Source: Jackrogersella multiformis
Taxonomy: Eukaryota; Ascomycota; Sordariomycetes; Xylariales; Hypoxylaceae
Reading direction: 5' to 3'
DNA: 64,000 nucleotides
Assembly: GCA_902806575.1 (NCBI GenBank)
Contig: CADCXD010000004.1
Coordinates: 1,922,001 to 1,986,000, forward strand
The notes under the pieces are model-generated. The model made no database searches and was not told the DNA's origin. It saw only the letters and a program-made list of their open reading frames with translations. Every line of letters starts with the position of its first letter. Position 1 is the stretch's first letter. Shown here one piece after another: positions 48,677 through 60,336 of the stretch. The translations under genes were made by a program, and so were the position numbers.

Positions 48677-49221
48677 GGCCTGGTACGCGATTCTCTCTCT
48701 GGTATGATAATAATTTTAGAAGCGAGGTGTCGTTTATCCGATATAATACCAGCGGACGAAAGTGTACTTAGTCGGATGTAGATTGCTATCGTATATAGGT
48801 AGCTTGATAGCAGATGTCTTAGCAATAGGACGAAACCTCGAATAACCATCCACGGGAGGGTTATTCCAGCTAGTCCAACAGTGTGATGTAACAACGCTGT
48901 AGATGTTATAGCAACATGATGACTCCTCCACCTTGAGATTAATTGAAAAGCGAAGCTACCAGTTGAATATGTTCGCAATCCAAGTCCCAATTCGAATTCC
49001 AGCTACCTATTCCTATTCCTATTAAAACTATGGTACGATAGATTAAAGTCGATGGATGATAATCGATGATAATCGATGTCTGATTAACGGTTCGAATGAT
49101 TTGGGCGATCGTGGTTCGGAATAGTGTGCCGGGGACGCGGGTAACGTTTAGGAAGTATCGGTGAAAAGATGCGGTAAGTCCTGAAGTAGAGCGTGCGGTG
49201 TTTGCTGAAAGTTGAAAGTTC

Positions 49222-49280
49222 AGCCTACAGGTAGGTACCAACTACCAACTACTAGCTACCTAACCTTAGGTAGGTACCTA
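49222..49280. repeat. CCTAGG/TAGGTA repeat cluster
   Basis: TAGGTAGGTACCAACTACC-type units followed by CTACCTAACCTTAGGTAGGTACCTA. Near-palindromic, about 550 bp upstream of the Mga2-like start. Confidence 0.6.
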
Positions 49281-49560
49281 CTATAGTAGATAGTGAGAGT
49301 AAGGTATAGATAGTAGATGCAGTATCACCCCGTTATCGGAATTCCAATTCCAATCAGATCAAGTCCAATTGACGGGTTGTCGTAATAGAAGCGATCGAGA
49401 CGAGAAGGAAAGTAATGCTATCGATCGTCACAGTTTCACAGTTCACGGTTTCGGTGGCCTCGCTGTCGGGTAAAGGCTTGCTGAAGGTTGGATGGATTAA
49501 GATATTATTTGAGATGGGTAAAGGAAGTTTGGATGGATCAATTTGGTCCAAGATGGAAGA

Positions 49561-49605
49561 ACCCTACCTACCTAGGTACCGTACCTAGGTAGTACATAGT
49601 ACTAC
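49561..49605. repeat. CCTAGGTACC palindrome cluster
   Basis: CCTACCTACCTAGGTACCGTACCTAGGTAGTAC forms a nested palindrome of about 30 bases. Confidence 0.65.
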
Positions 49606-50513
49606 CACTAGGACCCGATGAGCAAAGTGGAGCTAGGTATGTGTTCAAGAGGCAAGAGGGTGGTCGAGATGGGTCAAACAGGTCAAGGTGGTTTAAACAT
49701 AAGAGTAAGTTCGAGCACGCTAATGCTAAAACCAGTCTAAAAAGTCTAAGGAAGTCACTAAGACCTTTCTCTCCATTGGACTACTGTACCCCCTGCCCAT
49801 CTTGGCAAAACCGGGGTTTCTCCCATCCATCTTTTTGCATTCGATTTAGGTACAATTTACAATTCACAATTTGCAGAGCAGCCAGACTCAGAGGGTACCT
49901 AATACCCCTAGGGTAGTAGAGCGTTGTTAGCAATGTGAAGGGCCGCTATTTCCCCTGAAAAATTGTTAGTGGCTTAGCATCCGAACCAGTAGTAATCTCA
50001 TTTAAGCTGTAAGCGCTACAGTAAAAAGCGTGTTAATGTGGCATCGGTATCCACAAGAGCACCAATCAAGCAAACAACTAGAAAACTCTACGACGCCTTC
50101 TCTCGAGTCTAAGCCAAATAGCCTTCAAACTACGTCCATCCATCGTGTACCATATCGTTTATCATCTCATGTACCTGAGTAACAGCATTCATAGTAGCTT
50201 CGGATTTCTCAGCCTTAATTATTTAACAGTACGCCGGTCGTCGGGGTCATCAGTGCTGACCACCTCTTCTACATCTATTCGATCCAAATCTATAGCCACA
50301 AGGAGTTTATCTACCTACCTAGGTCCTATATGTATGCATTTAACACCAGTGACCAGTGACCAGCGTCTCTTCTAAGCCCGTCACACCGCTTACTTTGCAG
50401 ATGACACTTGCTCGAGCACTTATCTCACATATTCAGTGCCTGAAAAACACACGTCCCGTTTAAGATTCTTTTAGTGATGTCCGCGGGTATGTTCCATGTT
50501 TAGCCTCGTGTTT

Positions 50514-50760
50514 ATCTACCTAGGTACCTAGGTAGTTTAGATCATCGATATGATTTTACTGTATTAGGGCTGTACAATTCAAGGTAATTCCTGTTTTCTC
50601 TGTACGCTCAGTCTCAGATCTTACTTACGGGTCCCTGGGTCAAACTAAACTCGCTCTCAGGGTCCTATTTACCTTGCATACCTACCTACCTAAGGTAGGT
50701 ATCTAATGGAGGGGCTGATGACTGATTACCTTACCTACCAAGGTGCCTACCTACCTAAAT
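50514..50760. repeat. CCTAGGTA palindrome cluster
   Basis: Copies at 50514-50535 and 50683-50760, the latter with ACCTACCTACCTAAGGTAGGTA and mirrored partners. Confidence 0.6.
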
Positions 50761-52345
50761 ATCTTGGACATAATACCTTTAGGTGGTAGCTTACAAGAGA
50801 TGGATATGGGTATCTACGGTCCCACGCGCCAGTTGTGCATTTTTGCCTATCTGCTTATCTGCCAATCTACCTCCGGAAGGTCGTTGTTCGACCGTCGCTG
50901 ACGACATGCCAGGAACGGATTTGTCGAAGTAAGCGGTGCCCGCTTCCACAAATACGTGTCTCTCTTTCCAACCAACCGCAAAGCGTTCTAATTTGCATCC
51001 ACAAACTTGGAAGGAACCACAAGAAGCCACAAGGAACAACCCCGATAGCAAAAACCCCGTTCATGGGGCTCCCGCCCTACGGAACATCGTGGTGGGTTGC
51101 ATTGACTATAAGCACCTTCTCTGTCACCACTACCTACCTAGGTACATACATATAGGTAGGACTTGCAATTGATTATCTTGGACTTCCACTACACAGACAG
51201 GTTGACAGGTGCTATCTACCAGGTACATGTAGGTACATATGTAGGCACGTATATATATTCACCTACACAGGTCTTGTGTATCCTCGTATCCCCTACCCGT
51301 CTTCGCTGCCCCGAGTCAACCGGACGAACATATAATGAAGGGCCAGATATGTAGGAAATAGATTAGGTAGGAGTTACAGCCAGGGGCAGCATCGGTTATT
51401 AGATAATGCGAGACTCTTCTAGCCGGAATTTTTATTTAGCCAATGCAACAACACCCTGCCTGCCACCACCCTTTATGTACAACGCATTCAGCACCAGCAG
51501 CAGCCCTCGAAGTGGGCGCCTTCGATGTAATTCGACTGGCATACGCATGCAGAGACAAGCCACTCGCCACCTAGACAGTACCTATGTTTGTAGGACGAGA
51601 AGACCCTTCTAAACGCCCACGTAGATTCAGGCGCGGGGGTCACGCGGAGTTACCACATGCTTCCCTCCCCAAGAAAGCCGGCCCTGTCGTCGACCTCCAA
51701 GGCCGAAAGAGGACGAACAATCCCATACCCTCGTGTAGATCCAGGGTCCATTACTAACAGGGCCAGGCCAAGCTACCGCCAAGGCGTCCAATTGTACCGC
51801 AGAAACGGCCATCTCTAGAAGATCGAGGCTTGTCAGCTGATAACATACCTATTCTTGAGCCGATTCGGGCAGTTTGGCTTGAGTAAGCCGGTGTCAGGAT
51901 TACTGTAACCGTCGCGGCCGGACGTCCGTCTGATGTTGTAGTTGACATCGCCGGAGTCCGAAACACACGAATGAAAGACCAGAGACCGATATTTGCAATA
52001 GACCCTGAATTGATAGTGAAGCGCTACTGATAGACTACTTATGAAGCAAACACGTTGTTGAACTTACAAGAGGAAAATAATAGATCTGACGACCACCAAT
52101 ACGGAAACTACTAAGCGTCTCCAGTAAGGTAGCATTTAGAAAAGGAAAAAAAACCCGATTAGACCGCTTCCCGTGACTCTAACCCTTCCCTCTGAATGTC
52201 ACCTTACTTATTGTTCCCATTGCAGATAGCATGACCAATGACCATTGTTACATTCTGGGTATTGATTTCGCAATCTGCTTCGATGGATCAAGTGCTAAAA
52301 GAGAGAGGGACCAAGTTATCGTTTAAGTGTATAATGACAAATCAT

Positions 52346-54827
52346 TCACAACTCACTGGTGGCATCCGCCTGGGGCTCTCTAGACTCTTTCTCACTTGGT
52401 GGTGTTTCGTCGGGAAAGCGAATCATTCGGTTAGGTGGCGACGGCATGTTTGCGAGCGATCCTGTCGACCTATAATTCGCGTCAAGATTATCTCTAGGCC
52501 CGACTGTCTCACTAGCGGTCGACAAGCGTGCGGGAGAAAACCGATTCGCGGCCGCGTTTTGTTCCGGAATAACAGAACCACCAATCCGAAAGACAGGTCT
52601 CGCAGATACGGAACGGGATTCGGAAGGTGTGCTCACTCCTGTCTCGTCCCTAGAGCGACTTCGTGGTATAACTCGCCCGCCCACTCGGAAGGATATCAGA
52701 TCCTCAGGCGATGATAAGGTCCTTGAAATAGTTCGAGGGAGGTAGATCCCAAATTTCCCCAAGGGGATACTAAGCCCGTGGACAACCTTTCAAAATGATG
52801 AGTATAGTGGCCGTATTTATGACAAGCAGGGAAAGCAGTGATATCTTACGACGCTGCAAATCACCATGAACCAGACTATAACGGACACGGCTTCCTGAAG
52901 ATGAACCACGTCCCACCTCAGCTCGCTTCCTTGATTGGGGTTCAACGAGGTAACAAATTCCAGCGTTATGTATAGATAGAAGATAGCCGAGCAGCCAATT
53001 GGTCCGAAGAAGCCCATGAAAACAGCCTGCCGTAAGCCGTCTACCTGAGTAATTTTCTTGTAGACTGCTAAGATAAACGGAAGACGCCTTAGCAGCAGTA
53101 TTAAAATTCCCAGAGGAATCAACCGGTAAATTGGAATGACACCATTTGCGACAAAACTATGCCACTGTATTATACTTGAGTTAGAATTTCTCATGTGTAG
53201 AAATTCCTTGGGGTATATCTTGAATTTGAAACTCGCCTCACGGACGACTACCAGGATGGGTTTTGGCGAAATAATCCGAGTCCTGGCATAATAATAACAA
53301 GTGGTGGGAAAGGAGTCGAAGGTATACATACTGGACACACAGCGCCATACCACCTTTAACGACGAGTTAGTAATAACTTCTTTAGGTGAGAATTTTAGAT
53401 GGCTGAGGCATGTCTCGAGACCGAAAGCTCCTCGGCTAGCCCAATAGGAATTTCCGACTCGCAAGACACGCTAGGAAGAAGGGGGGACTCTCGGTGTTAC
53501 ATACATGAATATAGTTACGTTAAGAAGCATATCAATGGTCGGCTGAAGTGAACTGAAGAGGTAGAATAAGATTAGTGGGCAGGCTGGTTTGTAATCGGGG
53601 AAGTATTCTGAAAATCTCATCGGGTGCATACTAAGTCCAAATTAGTAAACCAAGCCTACATATTATGTTTGATACGTACTGGGCGCACGAACCTCATCGA
53701 TTGTTGCTAGGCGAAACCAGTCATCCCAAGTGAAGGCATTCCCGGCAATAAAGCAAGCCAGGATGTCATCGCTACCTATCATACCACAGGTACCAATGAT
53801 GAAGAGTGCAAGGGAGAAGGCGAAAACAAGAAAGCTCTCGCGGTCGACGAACTTACGTTCCTCACAGAAATGGAGCAGCTCCTTAGCGATCCAGCCTACA
53901 ACAGCGCCGTAAACCACACTAAGGATGATGGTATATCCCCATGTCTCGCCAAACCATAGGCCAATAGCAAGGCCGGCACCCCCTGGCTCGTTAACGCCGC
54001 CATCGCCGATATATTTGATGAGGTATAAGGCGATGAATAAGAAAGGATAGCCAAGCCCGTCATTAGCCCCTGATTCGGCGATAATGATTGCTTGAAGATT
54101 CTTGGGGACATTGTGGTCAGCGAATCTTCCCTTCACGATGACGTTTGATAGGATTGGGTCGGTTGGTGTAACGCAAGACCCAATCACAAGAGCGTGGAGG
54201 AAAGGTAAGTTTGGTACTAGGGCCCAGATGAGTAAACTTGTCATCATCCACATCGCCGTCATTATCGGCCCCAAGAGCAAAGCTAGAGGCTTCCATTCTG
54301 TCCTTAAATAACGACTTGGCAACTGAACACCTGCAAGGACAAGTTGAACACCAAGGACAAGGCGAGTAAAGTATAATGTCTACAACGAGAAGGATTAGTA
54401 TTCATGGCGTAAGATATAGAGGCCAGTGTGCACCGCGGGACTTATATACGACACCCCTCGGGTCAGTTTTAGAACATAGTCCTTGAAAAGAATCCGAATG
54501 GGTTGGAGTCTTTAAGTGCTGCTTACGATCGCATTTAAGTTTTCTTCCGAGCCTGCATACTCCAGAGGACGGACGAAGTTGGCAGCGTGGGGCGAGAAAG
54601 AAATGCCAGCCACGAGAGATATGACTAGATAGTAGGGAGGTTGTTAGCCCTACGTGCGGAGCAGTATAAGAGCAAGATGATATAAGGTAGGTAATATGTC
54701 AAGACTTACGAGCCTCAGAGAGGTAGAAGTTGTCCTTCAACAGATATGATACTAGACCAAAAAGTGAAATCCATCCCCCTAGCACACTAACAACAATATT
54801 GAAATTGGTTGGAGCGAGAGTCGGCAT
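52346..54827 (-). CDS. NHA1: Plasma-membrane Na+(K+)/H+ antiporter, Nha1/Sod2 type
   Basis: Seven exons: 54827-54710, 54624-54527, 54379-about 53676, about 53552-53505, 53353-53332, 53164-52850 and 52786-52346, about 581 residues. The conserved antiporter core is clear: 'FSPHAANFVRPLEY', 'RLVLGVQLVLAGVQLP', 'GSCVTPTDPILSN', 'AESGANDGLGYPFLF' (the Asn-Asp ion-binding pair), 'DDILACFIAGNAFTWDDWF', 'PTIDMLLNVTIFMW', 'YGAVCP' in a 22-base exon, then 'GVIPIYRLIPLGIL' and 'VVHGLSIPLG'. The cytosolic tail is short and Ser/Arg-rich. The family exports Na+, Li+ and K+ in exchange for protons. The junction between exons 3 and 4 is uncertain: 53693/53542 also keeps frame but drops 'SLQ'. It is tandem with RNase H1 and TAD3 on the same strand. 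Confidence 0.88.
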
Positions 54828-55063
54828 TGTTGGCTAAAGGCTAACTCTCGACGAGGTGTTATGTAACACCCGAGTCGTCCTTGCAACTCCGCAAGGCAGG
54901 CAAGCAATGATATGCTGGTGGAATGAATGTTATTGAATCATTTGGTCTTGATGAAGCTGTAGCGAACGTTGATATACTCGCCACCTTGATCCTGTCTATT
55001 CTGACGAGACTGTTAACAGGGATGCCACTAAACACTGTAATACCGATCTCCAAAAAGCGGTAT

Positions 55064-55096
55064 GCTGCTTTGCTTTGCTTTGCTTTGATTTGATTT
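55064..55096. repeat. TTTGC/TTTGA pentanucleotide repeat
   Basis: Four TTTGC units followed by two TTTGA-like units, about 240 bp upstream of the Nha1 start. Confidence 0.65.
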
Positions 55097-55338
55097 AGTT
55101 CGTTCTTTTCTTAAGCTTCTCTGTCTTGTCTGCAGTAACAATTAAAGAAATGAAGCCAATGGGTTGATCACGAAGTTGTAGGTAGTAACTAAGTTGCGAT
55201 AGGTTAAGTAGGTGTCCATGTGCTGTGGGTGACGCAGAGAAAGAAAGCTTTGATAACGAATAGAACTCCGCTTTCGAAGCTCTGTGGCTACCTATCAGCG
55301 GTCAACCTTAAGTGGCTAGTCGTTTTCTTTGTCGTTAC

Positions 55339-55384
55339 ACCTACCTACCTAGGTACCTTAAGGTAGCTACACCTACTCAGGTAG
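55339..55384. repeat. CCTAGGTACC palindrome cluster
   Basis: CACCTACCTACCTAGGTACCTTAAGGTAGCTACACCTA, near-palindromic, upstream of Nha1. Confidence 0.6.
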
Positions 55385-55955
55385 TTACAACTTACACCAT
55401 CCAACAAAAAGAAACCAAAAAAAAAAAAAAAACCGGGCATCTATGCAGGATTTTGACATACATGCATAGGTAACATTAATGGACGCCTCAATCTGCCTGG
55501 TGATATGTGAGATGGTTTTATACATGCCTAGGCACCTAATATCTACATATATATAGGTATCCTACACACACACATACGTACGAAGTCTCGACAAACTAAG
55601 AAAATTAGGCACCAAGCCTGATAGTAGTTATTTTTTTAATATTTTCTAATATATACGAATCACCCCCGTGGAGCGAGTAGATGGCCAATAAGGTGCAGTA
55701 GAGTATCATTGCATGTCAAGACAGTAACTTATACTATACTGCTAATCTGACAAGTCGTCTTTTGCCATAGAACAATGTTTACATGGAAAAATCGAACTGT
55801 ATGAAAACTCGAATAGAGAAGGAAGAGAGTTATTCCCTAAGATGGTATCATGCACCACTACGTAAACATAGTCATCGTAAGCCTATCACTACCAACCCGC
55901 ATTCCACGATCGATATTTGGCACGCAGCGCGCAAATCTTATTGATCAAGACATTC

Positions 55956-57059
55956 TCATAGCATCCCCCTTGCCCCGTTAACGGCGAGCTCATCTGCAGC
56001 CACATTTCCGGCGTCGTTTGCGTGACCCTTCACCCATTGAAAGTAGGTCTTCGTCCCGGCTTCGGTGCGTTCATCGATCTTAGCTCGGACGGCTTCAACA
56101 AGATCCCTATTCTTCACAGGCCCGCTCTTGGTATTCCAGCCGTTCTTTTTCCAGTTGACGTACCATTCGCTCACGCAACTGATCGAGTATTTGCTATCTG
56201 AGAAGATGCGCACTTTCTGTTCGATTGGCACCTTCTCTAAGGCGCGAAGAATAGCAGTCAACTCTGCTCGTTGATTCGTTTGTACTTCGCCCTCTAGGCG
56301 TTCCGAGACATTTCTGTGCCATCCTGTTAGTAGACTTTTCTGCAAGATACTTTCATAGCAGTCACCTTTCGTCCCCTGGTCCAAACCAGACTCCGACTCC
56401 GGCGACAGCACCAACCCGGCCATTGGAGAGGCTACTACCATCTGTATAGATTCTTTCGACGTCTGACTCGTCCTTGACAACAAGGACTTCTTCACTTGTA
56501 GTAGATTTCTTAATCTTCTTAGATGGAGGTTCAGCGCCCTCTTTTAAGAGCACTTCCTGGGCAGCTTCGTTCCCATGCGTTCGTATATATTCTACCGCAT
56601 CTTCTCGTGTATCGAATCTCTTGTATTTCGGCCCCTTCCATCCCTTGATAGCCAGTGATGCCGTATCCCAGTCGGTGTAAACTCCGGGCTCTCTGCCGAT
56701 GGCCACTGCGTAGAACCTCTCCTCACCCGGGGCCGCAGCCGATGTCTTCCTGCCGGCGACGTATGCTTCAGCGTCCCCTCGGTTTGTGAAGGATTTGTCT
56801 ATAGAGTTAAATATTAGCACCCTGTTGACACCAGCGAATATTCGGGCCATATACATGAAGCACCTCTGAATCCCGCGGTGTGCTCCTGGCACTCCGCCCA
56901 AGTCATGTAGACCCCTGGCCTCACTCCAGCTCGCACAGCGTAGTATTTCTGGGCATCGGCATCCATCTTGCGTTTCTTACTAGCCTTGGCCGGGAGTGTG
57001 TTGGTAGGTCGCGACACGATTTTCGCCGCCTGGCCTTTCTTCGTCCCGTTCGCAGGCAT
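55956..57059 (-). CDS. RNH1: Ribonuclease H1 with two hybrid-binding domains
   Basis: Three exons (57059-56864, 56798-56366, 56313-55956) encode 328 residues. Two N-terminal RNA:DNA hybrid-binding domains are visible: 'KYYAVRAGVRPGVYMTW' near residue 40 and 'FYAVAIGREPGVYTDW' near 90. A Lys-rich linker leads to the RNase H domain, with catalytic Asp185 ('YTDGSS'), Glu227 ('RAELTAI'), Asp249 ('FSDSKY') and Asp317 ('VAADELA'), plus 'VKGHANDAGN'. All four acidic residues are present. It degrades RNA in RNA:DNA hybrids in the nucleus, and perhaps mitochondria. The same frame is open upstream through ATGs at 57122 and 57188 with no stop; the 21-residue extension from 57122 is hydrophobic and basic. 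I chose 57059, which starts the conserved Lys-rich segment. It has the same strand as Nha1 and TAD3. Confidence 0.93.
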
Positions 57060-58169
57060 ATTAAATAGTGGCAATGCAATCCTTTTTAGAGCTGATGATA
57101 GATCACTTGCCCATAGCAACATGCAGGATCCCGTCCTCAGAGGAAAATGTGATACTTGTTCGAAATACGTGGCTTTGTTGTTGACCATAGAGGAGCAGCA
57201 GGCTGCAGAGGGCGCAAAGGTGCATGGAAAGTGGTATCGGAGTAGTCAAAGGAGTGTCATTTTCATTCAAGATAGACAATCAAGGCCCTGAGGAGGTCAA
57301 AGATGCTGTCCGTTCTCGTTCAACACACTTCTCTTCTTTTTGCGATGCGAACAAAATCTAAGTACGTAGATGTTAGAGAAGAGGGGAATTTAGGTAGGTA
57401 CATAAGGTCCAATTACAGATACCAAGGGGAATATTACCAGGTAGGTGCATACCTAGGTACCTAGCACTAGAATACCTACCTCTAGTATCCTCTACCTTAG
57501 GTACCTAGGTACCTAGGTAGGTAGGCGGCAGGGCTATTTAGCTCGACATTACATATCGATAAGCAGGCCTGCGGCACACGCCACATGCCACATGCCACAC
57601 GGTAGCACAGGATTTAACAGGGTACATACCTTACCTAGCATATACCTAGGTACCTGTTATTGAAAAGATAACGGGTGAACGTCATATTCTACCTACCTAT
57701 GTAGGTAGGTATCACATGTACATACATACCTAGGTACCGGTATAGGAACTACCTAGGTGCATGTATCCCAGCCGCCGTAAAGTTCATCATGATTGTGATT
57801 ATTTGATTGAGGTACTTTGGGTTGCAACGAGTTTGCCATGTTTAGGGAAATAACATGCAATTACTAGCTAGCTACAGAGTCTTCGGTCCAGAATATACAA
57901 TGAGTACTAGGGACCGTATCCTTTGCCCCTCAAGAGTTAAGGGGTTTACCAGTCTTGATCAGGTCTCGGGGGAAAAAAAGGGAGCAACTAAAGAACATGC
58001 GCGAAGGAAACAAATTCCACCAGTAATGATGCTCTCGGTGATACCTCTTCTATCGTCGCGAGATACTATGTCTTTCCATAATGAATTTTGGCGACAAGGG
58101 GATTACCTAACTCCTCTACTTGCCTCAAAACCAAACTTATCGTATGCTCATGACCAGTAGCGAAAATGC
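57060..58169. other. Intergenic between RNase H1 and TAD3, rich in palindromes
   Basis: 1.1 kb, promoter side of RNase H1 and 3' side of TAD3. It contains the densest cluster of CCTAGG motifs in the window and no supported gene. Confidence 0.45.
57395..57765. repeat. Dense CCTAGGTA palindrome cluster
   Basis: At least eight copies of TACCTAGGTA-type sequence, several nested, in about 370 bases (for example near 57452-57463, 57500-57525, 57650-57656, 57728-57738). Between them lie GTAGGTA and CCACATGCCACATGCCACA short repeats (57583-57600). Confidence 0.7.
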
Positions 58170-59747
58170 TCAAGCATGGGTATGAGGGTCAATTGCAAGA
58201 CTCTCCATCTCATCCGATTCCCACTCCCAACCGAGGAGGGTCCAGTTCAGTTCCTTTCGCCAGTGGAGTCCAAGGCCTTGACCTCCACCACACGTTCCTC
58301 GGTCGCAAGTCCCAGATGCTGGGCACGCATTGTTACCTCGATCCTCGGAGCTCATGCCGCCTGTCAACGGCATACGATGGCGGAACACGATCTTACCCAT
58401 TCGTGAATGTAGGATTGCCATGGCGCACATGGTGCACGGCTCATGGGTTAGGTAGAGCTCGAGTTCATGGCAAAGGTAACCATCAGGATCGGGATGCTCA
58501 GCCTCAAACACGATCTGCTCGTCGTTCAGTAGAGGCTTGTCCTGAAAGCACTCGAACTCCATGATTTTCTCCTCAGCTTCGGGCCTTTCCTCGACTCGCA
58601 CCAGCTTCTGCGCTACCATGCTAATAGCCCTAAGGGCTGCATGGGCCATAGGATTCCCCGTATGTCCAACCTTCTCTTGCTGGTGCCAGCGAGCGTCAGA
58701 TGCGATAGCGACGATTTGCGTGGATTCCTTCACTTCTTCGTCGGATGCAGGGGCGGTCTGGTCCTCGGTCTGGTTCTGATTCTGTGCCTGGTGATGGTTC
58801 TGGGCCTGGGCCTGGGCCTGGGCCTGGGTTTGGGCCTGGGCGTCCGAGGAAGAAATTTCCAACTGCTGCATATCGTTTGCGACGTCGTCAGATGGTGACT
58901 CAGGGTCTTCATCATCGTTGTTGGAGTTTTCAGACTCTGCGGCAGCTCCTCTCCTCCCCTTTCTGAAGTCGCCCTTTCCGTCCTTTCCAGGAGTTAGTCG
59001 TCTGATGATGACAGCCCCAATAGGCTCACCCATGCCAGCTTTCTGGGATTTCCTGGCGATCTGGTGTGCCAAGGCCATCCAGATTGAGGCGTCGCGAGAC
59101 ACGGCAGATTCAGTTCGGGTTATAGTACTGGGGTGCGGGCCAAGCGGGTTGCTCTTACGATAGATCGTCTGCCAAAACTGCTGGGACCACATGTTGGCCT
59201 GGACTTGGGATGTCGGTGCAATCAAAGGAACCGGGATTTCCCCCACGAAGAGATTTTCCTTGATCTCTTCAAAAGCCGAGAGACGAGTGACCACTTCGGT
59301 GTACGATAGCTCATCTTTAGGGCCAAGCACTATGTAGAGCCACTGGGACTTGCCAAGGTGCACCTGGCGCCCATTGCCTTCGACGACGAATTGCGCCTTG
59401 AGTTGTGGGGGCAGGTCGGCAGGTTTGATACAACGACGAAGGTGCGGGAGGTTCTTAATCGTTTCATGGCCAAGCATGTCCTTCATCATACTGTAGCAAC
59501 AGTGTTAGCTATAGGTTACAGGTACCAGGCACCTTAGGGGAGGGGGGTGCACAGTAACTGACAGTAAAATATCACCGGTAAGCTTGTTGGGTACACGAGT
59601 AACATAAGCCGCGCCGAGTACGAGGTAATCACGTAACTCAAGTATCGTCTTGAGAGGTACTAGAGTTCCGACAATAATATCGGGAGGGACGAGACGCTTG
59701 GCAAAGGGATCGAGTGCCTCGATCACTTCCTTCATGGATTCGCCCAT
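58170..59747 (-). CDS. TAD3: tRNA adenosine-34 deaminase subunit TAD3 (ADAT3)
   Basis: Two exons (59747-59563, 59490-58170) encode 501 residues. The N-terminal half is the ADAT3-specific region ('HLRRCIKPADLP', 'VPLIAPTSQVQANMWS'). The cytidine-deaminase fold contains zinc ligands His345 ('PMAHAALRAI'), Cys414 and Cys417 ('EPCTMCAMAILHSR'). The catalytic Glu expected after His-Ala is replaced by Ala, which fits the non-catalytic TAD3 role (family knowledge: the yeast protein has Val there). The C-terminus 'HWRKELNWTLLGWEW' is typical. With Tad2 it converts A34 to inosine in tRNA anticodons. An internal disordered insert contains a Gln-Ala-type repeat from a GCCCAG hexanucleotide at 58800-58841. 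Near the end a Gly/Cys-rich stretch of about 23 residues ('GTCDRGTCGGGQ') interrupts the fold and could be an unrecognised short intron or an insertion. Confidence 0.93.
58800..58841. repeat. Coding hexanucleotide repeat (GGCCTG)n in TAD3
   Basis: About seven imperfect units, read on the minus strand as alternating Gln-Ala. It lies within a disordered insert of the deaminase subunit and could vary in length. Confidence 0.75.
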
Positions 59748-60217
59748 AGCTGAAACTTCAAGGAGTTAAGCCGTCAAGTTTGGAGGGAGATACGCGTTAG
59801 CAGATGTACACAACAAGCCTATTATCAGATCCCCAACTCTTGTGATGAGGCGGATGACGATGGCAACAGGAAGAACAGCGTGATTATAAGAGCAGCGTCG
59901 TTGTGGCCAAGTATCCAGAGTGACTGTGAGTCGAATTCCAAGATATCAATGGAAGTATGGGAGTGTGTGTTGACGCGTTTCAGAACGCGGTTCAGATTAA
60001 AAGACAGAATTGATCCAAACTGATTTGAGGACGGGAATGACCAGCATAATGATCAAAAGTTGGGAAATGCATAGATGAATGAGTAGAAGAGGTGAAATGG
60101 TCCTTTTGGACAAATAAGAAGATTGTCTTCTTTTCCCTTTCGACGATGGGAAAGAAGGAGGGGGGTCGAGAAAGTGTGTGAAGAAATTGCGTAATGATTA
60201 GGTGGGTAGGCGGGTTA

Positions 60218-60336
60218 GGTAGGAAGTAGAAAGTAGGAAGTAGGAAGTAAGAAGTAGGAAAGTAAGAAGTAGGAAGTAAGAAGTAGGAATAAGAAGTAGG
60301 AAGTAAGAAGTAGGAATAAGAAGTAAAAAGAAGAAA
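60218..60336. repeat. GAAGTAGGAAGTAA minisatellite
   Basis: About 14 imperfect GAAGTAG/GAAGTAA units (7-bp core, grouped as 13-14 bp) on the plus strand, purine-rich, 0.5 kb upstream of TAD3. Confidence 0.75.

Larger units (their letters stand above)
48677..52345. other. Intergenic: Mga2-like upstream region and repeats
   Basis: 3.7 kb between the Mga2-like start and the Nha1 stop, both minus-strand. It likely contains a long leader and promoter of the Mga2-like gene. Dense CCTAGG-type motifs occur at 49222-49280, 49561-49605, 50308-50322, 50514-50535, 50683-50760 and 51128-51145. A two-piece frame at 51627-51966 was considered and not accepted. No other coding sequence is supported. Confidence 0.45.
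54828..55955. other. Intergenic between Nha1 and RNase H1
   Basis: 1.1 kb, promoter side of Nha1 and 3' side of RNase H1. It contains a TTTGC tandem run (55064-55096), a CCTAGG cluster (55339-55384), a 17-base A run near 55417 and AT-rich DNA. No coding frame is supported. Confidence 0.45.

Noticed and set aside
51627..51966. Two minus-strand frames that join across a GTATGT...CTAG pair into a protein of about 95 residues
   Set aside because: The intron would be only about 34 bases, too short for fungi, and the product has no recognisable features.
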